Below are positions 18,625-26,831 of a stretch of DNA of 64,000 bases, in pieces; the first letter of the stretch is position 1, and each line of letters opens with the position of its first letter. Under the pieces are notes generated by a model. It saw only the letters and a program-made list of their open reading frames with translations, did not search any database and was not told the DNA's origin. Where the stretch lies: contig JACJXX010000001.1 in the NCBI GenBank assembly GCA_020636435.1, forward strand, positions 3,241,001-3,305,000. The letters are read 5' to 3'. Position numbers and translations under genes: made by a program. The stretch comes from Lewinellaceae bacterium (GTDB lineage Bacteria > Bacteroidota > Bacteroidia > Chitinophagales > Saprospiraceae).

Positions 18625-19095
18625 TTAGTGCTCTCCCATCATCCCCTGCTGCTCGTCCAGCATCTGGTTGAACTCATCCTTCATGTAGTCGTGTTCGGTT
18701 TTGATCTGCTGGTGGTCTCGTTTCATCTGCTCATGGTCCATTCGGATTTGTGCTTCTCCATAGCCTTCCTCGCTGTGTTTGGCCTCCAGGGCGGCATGAG
18801 CGGTTTCCATTTGCTCCTGGCCCCGGAGGAAGGCATCGTGGTTGAGCAGCAGGCCGTCGTGCATCTCATTGATGGCAGTGTGGAGGGAGTCTTCCACGCC
18901 CGCGCCCAGTTCTTCGTGGGCGCGGCGCACCTGCAGGTATTCCTGGAGGCGGCTCTCCCGGTAGGCCTTGAGTTCTTCGTATTCCGCTTTCATGGCCTCG
19001 TGCTCCTGCACCATCCGTTCGTGTTGGGCTTCAAAAGATTCGCCGCAGGAGGCGATGAGAGCTGAGGCAAAAATAAAAAATGCCAGTCTTTTCAT
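18625..19095 (-). CDS. Coiled-coil lipoprotein
   Basis: 156 residues; lipoprotein signal MKRLAFFIFASALIASC with the lipobox Cys17. The mature part is almost entirely helical, with heptad-like spacing of Glu/His/Met residues (QHERMVQEHEAMKAEYEEL ... MDHEQMKRDHQQIKTEHDYM), and is unusually rich in His, Met and Glu, which could bind metals such as copper but no known motif is present. There is no recognisable domain. Likely periplasmic, anchored to a membrane. Function unknown. Confidence 0.78.
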   Translation of the reverse strand: MKRLAFFIFASALIASCGESFEAQHERMVQEHEAMKAEYEELKAYRESRLQEYLQVRRAHEELGAGVEDSLHTAINEMHDGLLLNHDAFLRGQEQMETAHAALEAKHSEEGYGEAQIRMDHEQMKRDHQQIKTEHDYMKDEFNQMLDEQQGMMGEH

Positions 19096-19215
19096 CGTTC
19101 ATCGGATTTTGATGGGCAAAAATAGACAAATTTAGGGTGCTTTCAAATGGCCGTTTCACACTCATCCGCTGCTGCGGCGCCTTCATTGCCCATCTTCGCG
19201 CCCTCATCCTCTTTT

Positions 19216-19379
19216 AGAGCTTGTTGGGGAATTATCCTTCGGGCTGAAATCGTCCTTTTTTTGATGATACTTCGTTGCGAAATGAGTCACGTACCTCAGG
19301 GTATGCTCCTCATTCCACGCCTCGTCTCATCAAAAAAATGATCAATTTCATCACCAAAAACAATTCCCCAACAAGCTCT
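19216..19379. repeat. Long palindromic element, copy A (164 bp)
   Basis: The arms agagcttgttggggaatt (19216-19233) and aattccccaacaagctct (19362-19379) are perfectly complementary. An inner pair (ttttttgatga / tcatcaaaaaa) continues the stem. The loop core (19270-19325) reads cttcgttgcgaaatgagtca and then ctcaggg...gctcctcattcca, shared with three other copies in this window. Confidence 0.85.
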
Positions 19380-19550
19380 TACTTTCCTGCCATGCCGGAA
19401 AAGCGAACTAACGGAAAGCCTGCAGAAGCTTCAGGCCATCCGGTGAAATACAGGTGCCGCTTATTGCGTTTGAAAAGTTTTCAGGCCTGGTTATGAAAAT
19501 GATGCTGGAAGAATTTCGGTAAATTGCCTTATCTTAAAAAACCAACCCGC

Positions 19551-19973
19551 ATGAGCGATCTCAAAACCCAACCCCACGACGGCAACGTCGAAGCCTTCCT
19601 CCAAAGCGTAGAGCATGACAAACGGCGGGAAGACAGTTTTGTCGTCCTGGAAATGATGAAAGAAATTACCGGCGAAGAGCCCCGGATGTGGGGCCCCAGC
19701 ATCGTCGGCTTCGGCAACTATCACTACAAATACGAGAGCGGCCGGGAAGGCGACTTTTTTCTTGCCGGCTTCTCCCCCCGCAAGCAGAACCTGACGCTCT
19801 ACATCATGTCCGGCTTTAGCCATTACGAGGAACTGCTGCAAAAGCTGGGCAAACACAAAACGGGGAAATCCTGCCTGTACATCAACAAACTGGAGGACGT
19901 GGACCTCAGCGCGCTGAAAGAAATGATCCGCGAATCAGTGAAAATGATGAAGAAGAAATATCCGGAGAAGTAG
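19551..19973 (+). CDS. DUF1801 domain protein
   Basis: 140 residues from the ATG at 19551 (MSDLKTQPHDGNVEAFLQSV); an earlier in-frame ATG at 19524 adds nine residues without family similarity. The sequence follows the YdhG/DUF1801 pattern: an N-terminal helix with R-R-x-D, MWGPSIVGFGNYHYKYESG, the FLAGFSPRKQNLTLYIMSG strand and a C-terminal helix LEDVDLSALKEMIRESVKMM. These small cytoplasmic proteins are common in bacteria and have no established biochemical function. Single gene; a palindromic element lies upstream. Confidence 0.85.
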   Translation: MSDLKTQPHDGNVEAFLQSVEHDKRREDSFVVLEMMKEITGEEPRMWGPSIVGFGNYHYKYESGREGDFFLAGFSPRKQNLTLYIMSGFSHYEELLQKLGKHKTGKSCLYINKLEDVDLSALKEMIRESVKMMKKKYPEK

Positions 19974-19999
19974 ACAGGATTCCGAAATTTACACGATTT

Positions 20000-20033
20000 A
20001 CCCTGTGAAGTATAGGGAACTACTTCACAGGGT
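20000..20033. terminator. Hairpin downstream of DUF1801 gene
   Basis: The perfect 13-bp stem accctgtgaagta / tacttcacagggt with an 8-nt loop begins 26 bp after the stop. No T-tract follows directly, but the adjacent 51-bp repeat ends in a hairpin plus T run. Confidence 0.5.
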
Positions 20034-20084
20034 GAACAGGACAAGCGCATTTCCCTACGGAAATTTTTAGAATAAAGTCCAGTG
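20034..20084. repeat. Interspersed 51-bp repeat, copy 2
   Basis: Matches 13829-13879. Its hairpin atttcc-ctac-ggaaat is followed by TTTT, so here it could terminate the DUF1801 transcript. Confidence 0.6.
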
Positions 20085-20195
20085 AGTAAAAGGAAGTGAC
20101 TTTTTTTTTATTTTCAGTCTTTGTCTTCATGCTTGTCGCGGCTGTGCGGCAAAGCGGGTTCTTTTGTTTTTCAAAAAAATCATTAATCAAATTGT

Positions 20196-21134
20196 ATGGT
20201 AAAAAAGACCCTTATCCTTTTTCCGGCGGTGATTGTCTTTTTTTTGCTGAGCAGCCTGTTGTCCCAGCATCGTTCGAATGCCAATCCGGCGGCGGGAATC
20301 GACCCGCCCGTCAAACCGCTGCGCAGCCTTGCCGACAAGGCGCTTCAGGAGGCCCTGCAACAGCAGTTCTACAAGAATTCAAAATGGAAGGATCTGGCCA
20401 ACCAGAAAAAAATGGCCGTCGGGCTGGTGGACATGCGCGACCCCTCCAGGATCAAATTTGCCCACATCAACGGCAACAAGATGATGTATGCCGCCAGCCT
20501 GCCTAAGATAGCCATCCTGCTGGCAGCGATGGACGCCATGGAAAAAGGAGAATTGAAAGAAAGCCAGGAAATACAGAAAGACCTGCGCCTCATGATCAGC
20601 AAATCGGACAACTACGCCTCTACCCGCATGATTGACCGCCTGGGCTACAAAAAGATCGAAAGCGTGCTGACCGACCCCCGGTACAACCTCTACGACAAGC
20701 GCTTTGGCGGCGGGCTATGGGTGGGCAAGCGCTATGCCAAACAAGGGGTTCGGCACCCGGATCCCATAATGGGCCTGAGCCATGCGGCTACTGCCGCCCA
20801 GGTCTGCCGGTTTTACTACCTCATGGCGATGAAGCAGTTGGTGACTCCCCAGCGTTCCGAACAGATGATGGAGATTATGGAAGGGCCGGAGTTGCACCAC
20901 AAGTTCGTCAACACTTTAGACCGCATAGCCCCCGAAGCCCGGCTGTACCGCAAGTCCGGGTCCTGGCGCACCTACCACTCCGATTCGGTCATGGTATTGG
21001 GCCCGGGACGGCGCTATATCCTGGTGGCGCTCATCGAAGACCCGGAAGGAGAAACCATCTGCCGGCAGCTCGTCCTAACGGTGGAAGAAGTTTTGAAAAA
21101 AATAACTCCCGATGCCGTTACTACCGCTCAGTAA
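20196..21134 (+). CDS. Class A beta-lactamase-like serine hydrolase
   Basis: 312 residues with an N-terminal membrane anchor or signal peptide (KKTLILFPAVIVFFLLSSLL). The serine penicillin-recognising fold is marked by the SxxK motif Ser101-Leu-Pro-Lys104 in YAASLPKIAIL, an SDN loop (SKSDNYAST, residues 137-139) and a KSG triad in YRKSGSWRTYHSDS in place of KTG. The class A Glu166 (ExxLN) region is not obvious; the corresponding stretch reads DPRYNLYDKRFGGG. It may therefore be a peptidase, esterase or penicillin-binding-type enzyme rather than a true beta-lactamase. It lies upstream of and on the same strand as the transporter gene, 61 bp apart. Confidence 0.82.
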   Translation: MVKKTLILFPAVIVFFLLSSLLSQHRSNANPAAGIDPPVKPLRSLADKALQEALQQQFYKNSKWKDLANQKKMAVGLVDMRDPSRIKFAHINGNKMMYAASLPKIAILLAAMDAMEKGELKESQEIQKDLRLMISKSDNYASTRMIDRLGYKKIESVLTDPRYNLYDKRFGGGLWVGKRYAKQGVRHPDPIMGLSHAATAAQVCRFYYLMAMKQLVTPQRSEQMMEIMEGPELHHKFVNTLDRIAPEARLYRKSGSWRTYHSDSVMVLGPGRRYILVALIEDPEGETICRQLVLTVEEVLKKITPDAVTTAQ

Positions 21135-21195
21135 GGGGCGAAAATTACCACGCTTTTCCATTTTGTGTTAATTTGGGGCGGTAAATACAATAGTA

Positions 21196-24012
21196 ATGGC
21201 TGCCGTCCGCGAAGCTTTTCGCTTTTTTCTAAACAGGGCATTCGATATACGGGAAGGGGAAACCAACCGGGTTTTGCTGATGCAGGCCATTATTTTCCTG
21301 CTGATCTCTACCCTGCTTATCGTCAAGCCCACGGTCAATGCGCTCTTCATCTCGGAGCTGGGGGTAGAGCAGTTGCCCCGCGCCTTCGTGCTGGTGGCTA
21401 TCTTCGCCGCCCTGGTCTCTACCCTCTACAGCCGTTTGTTGCGGCATTCCTCCATGGGCCGGATGATGGAAGGCACGCTGATCCTGTCCATTGCCATCCT
21501 GATCGCCCTGGGCATCCTGCTCCGCCTCAACATCATCGAAAGCGGCGTGCTTTATTTCTTTTACCTGTGGGTGTCCATCTTCGGCGTACTGACGGCTTCT
21601 CAATTCTGGATTCTGGCCAACCTGGCCTTCAACGCCCGGGAAGCCAAACGCCTGTTCGGCTTCATCGGAGCGGGGGCCATCGCCGGGGGCATATTCGGAG
21701 GCTACCTCACCAGCCTGCTGGCGCCATCGATCGGCAGCGAGAACCTGCCTTTTGTGGCGGCGTTCCTGCTGATGGTTTGCCTGCCGGCCATCCGGTATGT
21801 CTGGAAAAACTACGTCGAACACCAACACACCACCTTCCAGCGGCAAAAGCGGATCAAAGGCTTTTCGAACCATCCGCTGGCCCTGATCCTGCAGTCGAAA
21901 CACCTCACTTTCCTGGCCGGCATCGTCGGCATCAGCGTCATCGTGGCCAAACTGGTGGAGTACCAGTTCAGCGCAGTAGCCGCCGAGGCCATCCCCGACC
22001 CCGACGAGCTGGCCGCCTTCTTCGGCTTCTGGTTTTCCAACTTCAACGTTATTTCCCTGGCCATACAGCTGTTCCTCACCCGGCGGGTCGTCGGCGCCTT
22101 TGGCGTGGGCTACAGCCTTTTTGTTCTGCCCCTGGGCATATTTATCGGCGCCGCCGCCCTGTTGTTCTTCCCGGAACTGTGGGCCGCCGTTTTCATCAAA
22201 CTTGCCGACGGCAGCCTGAAACAGTCCATCAACAAAGCCGCCATCGAATTGCTGGGCCTGCCCATCCCCATCGACATCAAGAACAAGACCAAGACGTTTA
22301 TCGACGTCTTTATAGACAGCGCCGCCACCGGCCTGAGCGGCCTGCTGCTGATCTTTCTGGTAACCGGCATGGATTGGCCTCCCCGCTTCATCAGCCTTCT
22401 TATCCTGTTGCTGTTGTTCGCCTGGGGCTACTTCGCCCTGCGGGTGCGCAAGGAGTACCTCCAGTCCTTTAAACTCAAAATCCTGCAGCCCGGCCCGGAA
22501 AAAAAGGCGCCTGACATCAGCAAGGAGTCGGTGGTCAATGGGCTGAAAAGGGTGTTGAACAGCGGAGGCGAGCGGCAAATCCTCTATATCCTGAAGCAAC
22601 TCCGGGAACTGGGAGACGAGCGTTTTTTCGAATCCATCCGCCCGCTGCTGAAGCACCCCTCTCCGGCGGTGCGCACTGCGGCTGTTCACAACCTGTATTT
22701 CTACAAACAGTACCCGATCCCTGAGGAGGTAAAACCGCTGATACAGGATTCCGAACAAGCCGTAAAGGTGGCCGCCTTCAATTACCTGATCGAGCATTCG
22801 CCCGAAAACCGGGTGGAACTGATCAGCCGTTTTCTTGAGGATAGCGACTACCGGGTCAGTTGCGCTGCCCTGGTGAGCCTGGCCTCTGAAACCAGAGGCA
22901 ACCCGGAGCTGAAAGAAGTATTCCAACTGGAAGAAAAGATCAGGCAAAAACTGGCCGGGTTGCCCGATATTGAAAATGCAAAAGAGCAGCAATTCACCAA
23001 GGTGCAGGTACTGAAAGCGATTGGCGAAGCCAATATGCCGGTTTTGCAGCCCATACTCGCCTTCTTTCTGGCGGACGAAAGCCCGGAGGTAAGCCGGCAG
23101 GCCATCCAATCCGCCGGACAGACCCTCAACCCCGATTTTATAAATCCACTCATCGGTTTCCTATCCGACGAGACGTACCGGCCCGCCGCTCAGGCGGCCC
23201 TGGCGCACTACGGCACGGGCATCATTGGCGCCCTGCAAAAATTTGTAGATCAGGCGGCTTCTGGAGAAGTGGTTGTCATTCGCCACCTCCCTCCCATTGT
23301 GGAAGGAATGGACGATCAGTCCGCCGTTCAGTTCCTCTTTTCTTTGCTCGACTACGAAGACCTGGTTGTGCGCCTGGAAGCCCTGCGGTCGCTGAATACC
23401 CTGAAGAACCGCTTTCCGCACCTGAAATTCCAGAAAAAGGATTTGCTGCAACAAATCCTCGAAGAGGCGAAATTGTATCAGAACACCCTTTCCGTTCTGT
23501 ACATCCAGGCCAAAAGCGCCGAGGCGGAACCGGAGCAAAGCGAGTCGCGCCGGGCCCGCCTAAGCCTCATCGCCCTGCTGGAACGCCGACTGGACGGCAC
23601 CCTGGAGCGCATATTCCGCTTGCTGGGCCTGAAATACCCTCCCGGCGACATCATCCCGATCTACAAGGGCGTACAGAGCAAACAGCCCAACCTCCGCATC
23701 AGCGCCATCGAATTTCTGGACAACATACTCGACATGGACCTCAAAAAAATCCTGATCCCGATCGTAGAGACCGCCATGCTGGAAACGATCTCCGAGGAGG
23801 CCATCCGGAACCTCCACCTCAAGCTCCCCACCGAGCGCCAGTGCTTTGAACTCCTGCTGAACGGCAAGGACATGAGGGTGAAGCTGGCCGTCCTCCACCT
23901 GATCGGCCAACTGGGCAACCGGCAATACCTCGATTTGCTGGAAACTTGCCGGCAAAGCCCGAACGAAAAGGTGCGCGCCGCTGCCGAAAAGGCCGCCGCC
24001 GCGCTGGCCTGA
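21196..24012 (+). CDS. Nucleotide-transporter-like membrane protein fused to HEAT repeats
   Basis: 938 residues. The N-terminal half (about 1-425) has 12 predicted membrane segments with the pattern of the ATP/ADP-translocase-like branch of the major facilitator superfamily (LLISTLLIVKPTVNALFISE, LPRAFVLVAIFAALVSTLYS, RLFGFIGAGAIAGGIFGGYL). The C-terminal half (about 440-938) is soluble and made of HEAT-like helical repeats (RPLLKHPSPAVRTAAVHNLY, DSEQAVKVAAFNYLIEHS, EDSDYRVSCAALVSLAS, NEKVRAAAEKAAAALA). The repeats probably form a cytoplasmic protein-binding solenoid. The transported substrate cannot be told; free-living bacteria of this group carry such fused proteins without any parasitic lifestyle. 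Confidence 0.8.
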   Translation: MAAVREAFRFFLNRAFDIREGETNRVLLMQAIIFLLISTLLIVKPTVNALFISELGVEQLPRAFVLVAIFAALVSTLYSRLLRHSSMGRMMEGTLILSIAILIALGILLRLNIIESGVLYFFYLWVSIFGVLTASQFWILANLAFNAREAKRLFGFIGAGAIAGGIFGGYLTSLLAPSIGSENLPFVAAFLLMVCLPAIRYVWKNYVEHQHTTFQRQKRIKGFSNHPLALILQSKHLTFLAGIVGISVIVAKLVEYQFSAVAAEAIPDPDELAAFFGFWFSNFNVISLAIQLFLTRRVVGAFGVGYSLFVLPLGIFIGAAALLFFPELWAAVFIKLADGSLKQSINKAAIELLGLPIPIDIKNKTKTFIDVFIDSAATGLSGLLLIFLVTGMDWPPRFISLLILLLLFAWGYFALRVRKEYLQSFKLKILQPGPEKKAPDISKESVVNGLKRVLNSGGERQILYILKQLRELGDERFFESIRPLLKHPSPAVRTAAVHNLYFYKQYPIPEEVKPLIQDSEQAVKVAAFNYLIEHSPENRVELISRFLEDSDYRVSCAALVSLASETRGNPELKEVFQLEEKIRQKLAGLPDIENAKEQQFTKVQVLKAIGEANMPVLQPILAFFLADESPEVSRQAIQSAGQTLNPDFINPLIGFLSDETYRPAAQAALAHYGTGIIGALQKFVDQAASGEVVVIRHLPPIVEGMDDQSAVQFLFSLLDYEDLVVRLEALRSLNTLKNRFPHLKFQKKDLLQQILEEAKLYQNTLSVLYIQAKSAEAEPEQSESRRARLSLIALLERRLDGTLERIFRLLGLKYPPGDIIPIYKGVQSKQPNLRISAIEFLDNILDMDLKKILIPIVETAMLETISEEAIRNLHLKLPTERQCFELLLNGKDMRVKLAVLHLIGQLGNRQYLDLLETCRQSPNEKVRAAAEKAAAALA

Positions 24013-24083
24013 GGTGTATAGGTTTAACTCCGGTAAACTTACAGGATAGACTATCCCCAAAAAGGTATCGTTTGAAATAAAAG

Positions 24084-24761
24084 ATGTTTTTTATGCGCCA
24101 AGCCCTTCTTCTCCTGCTGAGTTTCTTCGCAATTGCTGCCCTTGCCGGCTGCGTTTCCTCTAAACGATCCGCGGAAGCATCCCTTTCTGCTCCCGGACAG
24201 GCAGAGGCAGGCTTCTCTGGCAAAGAAGCGGATCCTTCCTCCAGAAAAGTTCTCTTCTCCGCCTTTCTGACACTTACTGTAGAAAACCTGGACAGCGCCG
24301 GGCACCAGATCGGGAAGATCGCGGAGCAGTACAACGGTTACGTCCAGGAAGCGGGCACTTACCGGGCTGTCATCCGCGTAGAAAGCGGGCAGCTCGACGA
24401 TGCCATCGCCGACATCGCCGCCCTGGGCAAGCTGCACCGCAAGAATATAACGGGACAGGACGTCACTGAAGAATACCAGGACTACCAAATCCGCCTGGAA
24501 AATGCCCAAAAGGCCCGGGATCGCTACCTGGAACTGCTCAATAAGGCCGAAACCGTAGAGGAAATCCTCAAAGTGGAGCGGGAACTCGAACGGCTCAACG
24601 AAACCATCGACCTGCTCAAAGGCAAGATGGCCCGGATAGGCCACCTGGAAGCGTATTCCACCATTTCCGTAGAATTGCGGGAGCGGAAAAAACCGGGCCT
24701 GTTGGGGTATATTGGCCTGGGGGTTTATCATGCCGTCAAATGGCTTTTTGTGCGAAACTGA
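24084..24761 (+). CDS. DUF4349 lipoprotein
   Basis: 225 residues: lipoprotein signal ending LAALAGC (Cys25), a beta-strand domain (KVLFSAFLTLTVENLDSAGH, GYVQEAGTYRAVIRV), a long coiled-coil (about 130-190, RLENAQKARDRYLELLNKAE ... VERELERLNETIDLLKGKMA), and a C-terminal membrane segment (PGLLGYIGLGVYHAVKWLFV). This order is diagnostic of DUF4349 envelope proteins, whose function is not established. It may be anchored both by lipid and by the C-terminal helix. It overlaps no gene, and the downstream gene starts 5 bp after its stop, so they are probably one transcript. The ATG at 24093 is an alternative start. Confidence 0.82.
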   Translation: MFFMRQALLLLLSFFAIAALAGCVSSKRSAEASLSAPGQAEAGFSGKEADPSSRKVLFSAFLTLTVENLDSAGHQIGKIAEQYNGYVQEAGTYRAVIRVESGQLDDAIADIAALGKLHRKNITGQDVTEEYQDYQIRLENAQKARDRYLELLNKAETVEEILKVERELERLNETIDLLKGKMARIGHLEAYSTISVELRERKKPGLLGYIGLGVYHAVKWLFVRN

Positions 24762-24766
24762 CCACC

Positions 24767-25696
24767 ATGAGCACCATCATCGAAAAAATACACCGGAAAC
24801 TCGGCACCGGCCCTGCCCTCACCGAGTTGGCTGAAAAACTCAGCCTGTCCGAACTGAACACTTTCCTGCTGGAACTCTTCCGGCTGAAAACCAGGCAGGT
24901 GGCCCCCGCTCAACTGCTGCGGCAATTTGGCGCGAACCGCTTTGTCACCCCGGCGGCGGTTGATACCCTGGCTATTTTGCAAACCGAGCTGGACTGGCTG
25001 AAATATGCCAACGAACAACAGTTTCAACCCCTCACCCTCTCTCCCCTGGCCCCCCTGGGCACCTGTTCCGCCGTAGGCCATGTGGACCAGAACAACGTGT
25101 TGAGCGCGGTGAAAGGGACAGAGATAGTGTCAGACGCCACCAACGTCCTCGCCCTGCAGATTGCGCAGGACGCCAGGCTGGCGAAAGACAAGAGCGCCGT
25201 CATCCGTTTCGCCACTACCCACCGCCACGTGCGCGGGCAGGCGTTTGACAACCCCAACCATACCGCCCACTTCTCTGTTTTCTGCATGGCTTCCGGTGGC
25301 TGGGACAGCGGCAACTACGCCTTCGAGCTGGGGCAAATGAACGAACACCTGACGGTTATCCTTGCCCTGCTGCGCCGACACTTCCCCCAAGAGCGCCTGT
25401 TTATCCGCTTTTTCCGGAAGAAAAATGCCGCCGTTTTCATGGAACGGATGGAGGCGTATCGAGAGGGCGCCTGGCACAGCCTGCCTCACGAATTCCAGGA
25501 CGACCCGGAGCATGAATATTACAACCTGATCCAATTCAAAGTATTCCTTCGCCTTGACGGCAGAGCGATCGACCTGGCCGACGGCGGGCCGGTGGACTGG
25601 ACGCAGCGGCTGCTGTCCAACCGGAAGCGCCGTTTGTTCATTAGTGGAATCGGGTTGGAGTTGGTGCACAAGCTGGGAAAATATGATGCTAAGTAG
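24767..25696 (+). CDS. Conserved hypothetical protein
   Basis: 309 residues, cytoplasmic, from the ATG at 24767 (MSTIIEKIHRKLGTG). An N-terminal helical part (1-85) is followed by a block LAPLGTCSAVGHVDQNNVLS and SDATNVLALQIAQDARLA, then HRHVRGQAFDNPNHTAHFSV, which looks like a conserved active-site-like region with several His and Asp residues. I do not recognise the family with confidence. It is likely co-transcribed with the DUF4349 gene, but the two show no obvious functional link. It is followed by a cluster of hairpins. Confidence 0.7.
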   Translation: MSTIIEKIHRKLGTGPALTELAEKLSLSELNTFLLELFRLKTRQVAPAQLLRQFGANRFVTPAAVDTLAILQTELDWLKYANEQQFQPLTLSPLAPLGTCSAVGHVDQNNVLSAVKGTEIVSDATNVLALQIAQDARLAKDKSAVIRFATTHRHVRGQAFDNPNHTAHFSVFCMASGGWDSGNYAFELGQMNEHLTVILALLRRHFPQERLFIRFFRKKNAAVFMERMEAYREGAWHSLPHEFQDDPEHEYYNLIQFKVFLRLDGRAIDLADGGPVDWTQRLLSNRKRRLFISGIGLELVHKLGKYDAK

Positions 25697-25708
25697 ATGC
25701 TTGCCCTG

Positions 25709-25825
25709 GTTTCGTTCCGAAACCGGGGAGATGTTGGGCCCTTCGGGCTATTGATACTATTGTGCCTCTCAGCATCAACCGCCCGAAGGGCGTAGCATCG
25801 TTATACCGCCGGAACGGCGGTATAA
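25709..25825. repeat. Cluster of three hairpins
   Basis: ggtttcg-ttc-cgaaacc at 25709-25725. A 26-bp imperfect inverted repeat spans 25730-25755 and 25774-25799 (gatgttgggcccttcgggct against its complement). The perfect hairpin ttataccgcc / ggcggtataa is at 25801-25825. The first could terminate the upstream gene; the larger fold looks like an interspersed structured element. Confidence 0.65.
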
Positions 25826-25885
25826 TAAGCATCAATAGCATCTTTCCTAATGGAGTACATCAACTGGTTTTAAAAAACTGAAATC

Positions 25886-26245
25886 ATGAATAAAGTCAAT
25901 ATCAAAGAAAAACTATCCCTCTTCTCCGACCACTGGAACCCCCGCATTGCCGGCGAGCTAAACGGCCAGCACGTCAAGCTGGTCAAATTCCAGGGGGAAT
26001 TCGTCTGGCACAAACACGAGAATGAGGACGAACTCTTCTACGTGCTCGATGGAGAGTTCGACATGCAGTTTCGCGACAAAACTGTGCGGTTGCAGGAAGG
26101 GGAGTTCCTCATCGTTCCGCGGGGCGTAGAGCACCGGCCGGTTGCTGAAAAGGAAGTGGCGGTCATGCTGTTCGAGCCGGCTTCCACCCTCAATACCGGG
26201 GATGCGGGGGGAGAGCGGACGAAGGATGAACTGGAAAAAATCTAA
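25886..26245 (+). CDS. Cupin-2 domain protein
   Basis: 119-residue single-domain cupin. The metal-binding motif 1 is FVWHKHENEDELFYVLDG (H-x-H-x4-E) at about residues 40-57, and motif 2 is LIVPRGVEHRPVA near 82. The sequence matches the small cupin family seen next to many metabolic genes in Bacteroidota, probably a mononuclear metal enzyme or sugar-binding protein of unknown substrate. Its last codons are followed after 13 bp by the start of a truncated acetyltransferase relic. Confidence 0.85.
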   Translation: MNKVNIKEKLSLFSDHWNPRIAGELNGQHVKLVKFQGEFVWHKHENEDELFYVLDGEFDMQFRDKTVRLQEGEFLIVPRGVEHRPVAEKEVAVMLFEPASTLNTGDAGGERTKDELEKI

Positions 26246-26258
26246 AAACAAAGTCACC

Positions 26259-26348
26259 ATGAACCTCAACTTCAGGGCCGCGAGGCGGGAAGACGTGCCC
26301 ACCATTGTCCAAAGGTTGGCTCAGGACAAATCGGGGCAGCTTGAATAG
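26259..26348 (+). pseudogene. N-terminal stump of a GNAT acetyltransferase
   Basis: A 29-codon frame MNLNFRAARREDVPTIVQRL... has the typical first strand and helix of GNAT N-acetyltransferases (normally about 150-170 residues) and stops at a TAG at 26346-26348. The rest is missing; the next base belongs to the stop codon of a convergent truncated gene. Confidence 0.65.
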
Positions 26349-26702
26349 CTATTTCAAAGGAATAGCCAAGGGCCGCATCGGAGCGCCGCTTGCTCCCTTC
26401 AGCTTGAGGGATGCCCCAATGAAGGCAAACTCGTAGACGCCGTCGGCCGAAAGGCCTTCCAGATACATCTGTTCGATAAACATCACGCCCTTTTCCGCCA
26501 GCAGGTAAGTATGCACAGGCACCCAGTTGTCTTCCCGTTCGGGCGGGAAGGCTTCGAAGCTCAGGTTGTCGGCGCCCAGCAGCATGATCTCCTGTTCTTC
26601 CACCAGCCAGCGGACGGCATCGAGGTTGATGCCAGAGTAGTCGTGCAGGTACGTTTCCGCATGCTCGTAATGCCGCGCCTGGCCGGTGCGGATGAGCGCC
26701 AC
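26349..26702 (-). pseudogene. C-terminal half of a cyclase-family (kynurenine formamidase-like) protein
   Basis: 117 codons reading IRTGQARHYEH ... GINLDAVRWLVEEQEIMLLG, ADNLSFEAFPP, VPVHTYLLAEKGVMFIEQM and KGASGAPMRPLAIPL: the second half of pfam04199-type cyclases, which are usually 210-300 residues. The N-terminal half with the HxGTHxD metal motif is absent, so it is most likely non-functional. The open frame continues a few codons upstream (LAVLT) without family similarity, marking the deletion point near 26710. Confidence 0.65.
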
Positions 26703-26772
26703 AGTGAGGACGGCCAGTTGAACAGAAAGTACCCCCAGGCATACTTAACCCCTGGTTTCTCCGCCTGAAAAT

Positions 26773-26802
26773 TTTGGAATCCCGGTTCGCGAAGTTAATT
26801 TG
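26773..26802 (+). promoter_or_regulatory. Putative promoter
   Basis: TTTG at 26773-26776, 18 bp spacing, then TTAATTTG at 26795-26802, one base off the TAnnTTTG consensus. It lies 30 bp before the ATG of the gene at 26832. Confidence 0.45.
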
Positions 26803-26831
26803 GCGGTAGTTTTAACAAAATTGCCCCAATC

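Noticed and set aside
20196..21134. Calling this gene a beta-lactamase resistance gene.
   Set aside because: The SxxK, SDN and KSG motifs are present but the class A catalytic Glu region is not evident, and no resistance context exists.
24767..25696. A class II aminoacyl-tRNA synthetase-like fold in the hypothetical protein.
   Set aside because: Only a loose resemblance of a His/Asp-rich block; the three class II motifs are not visible.
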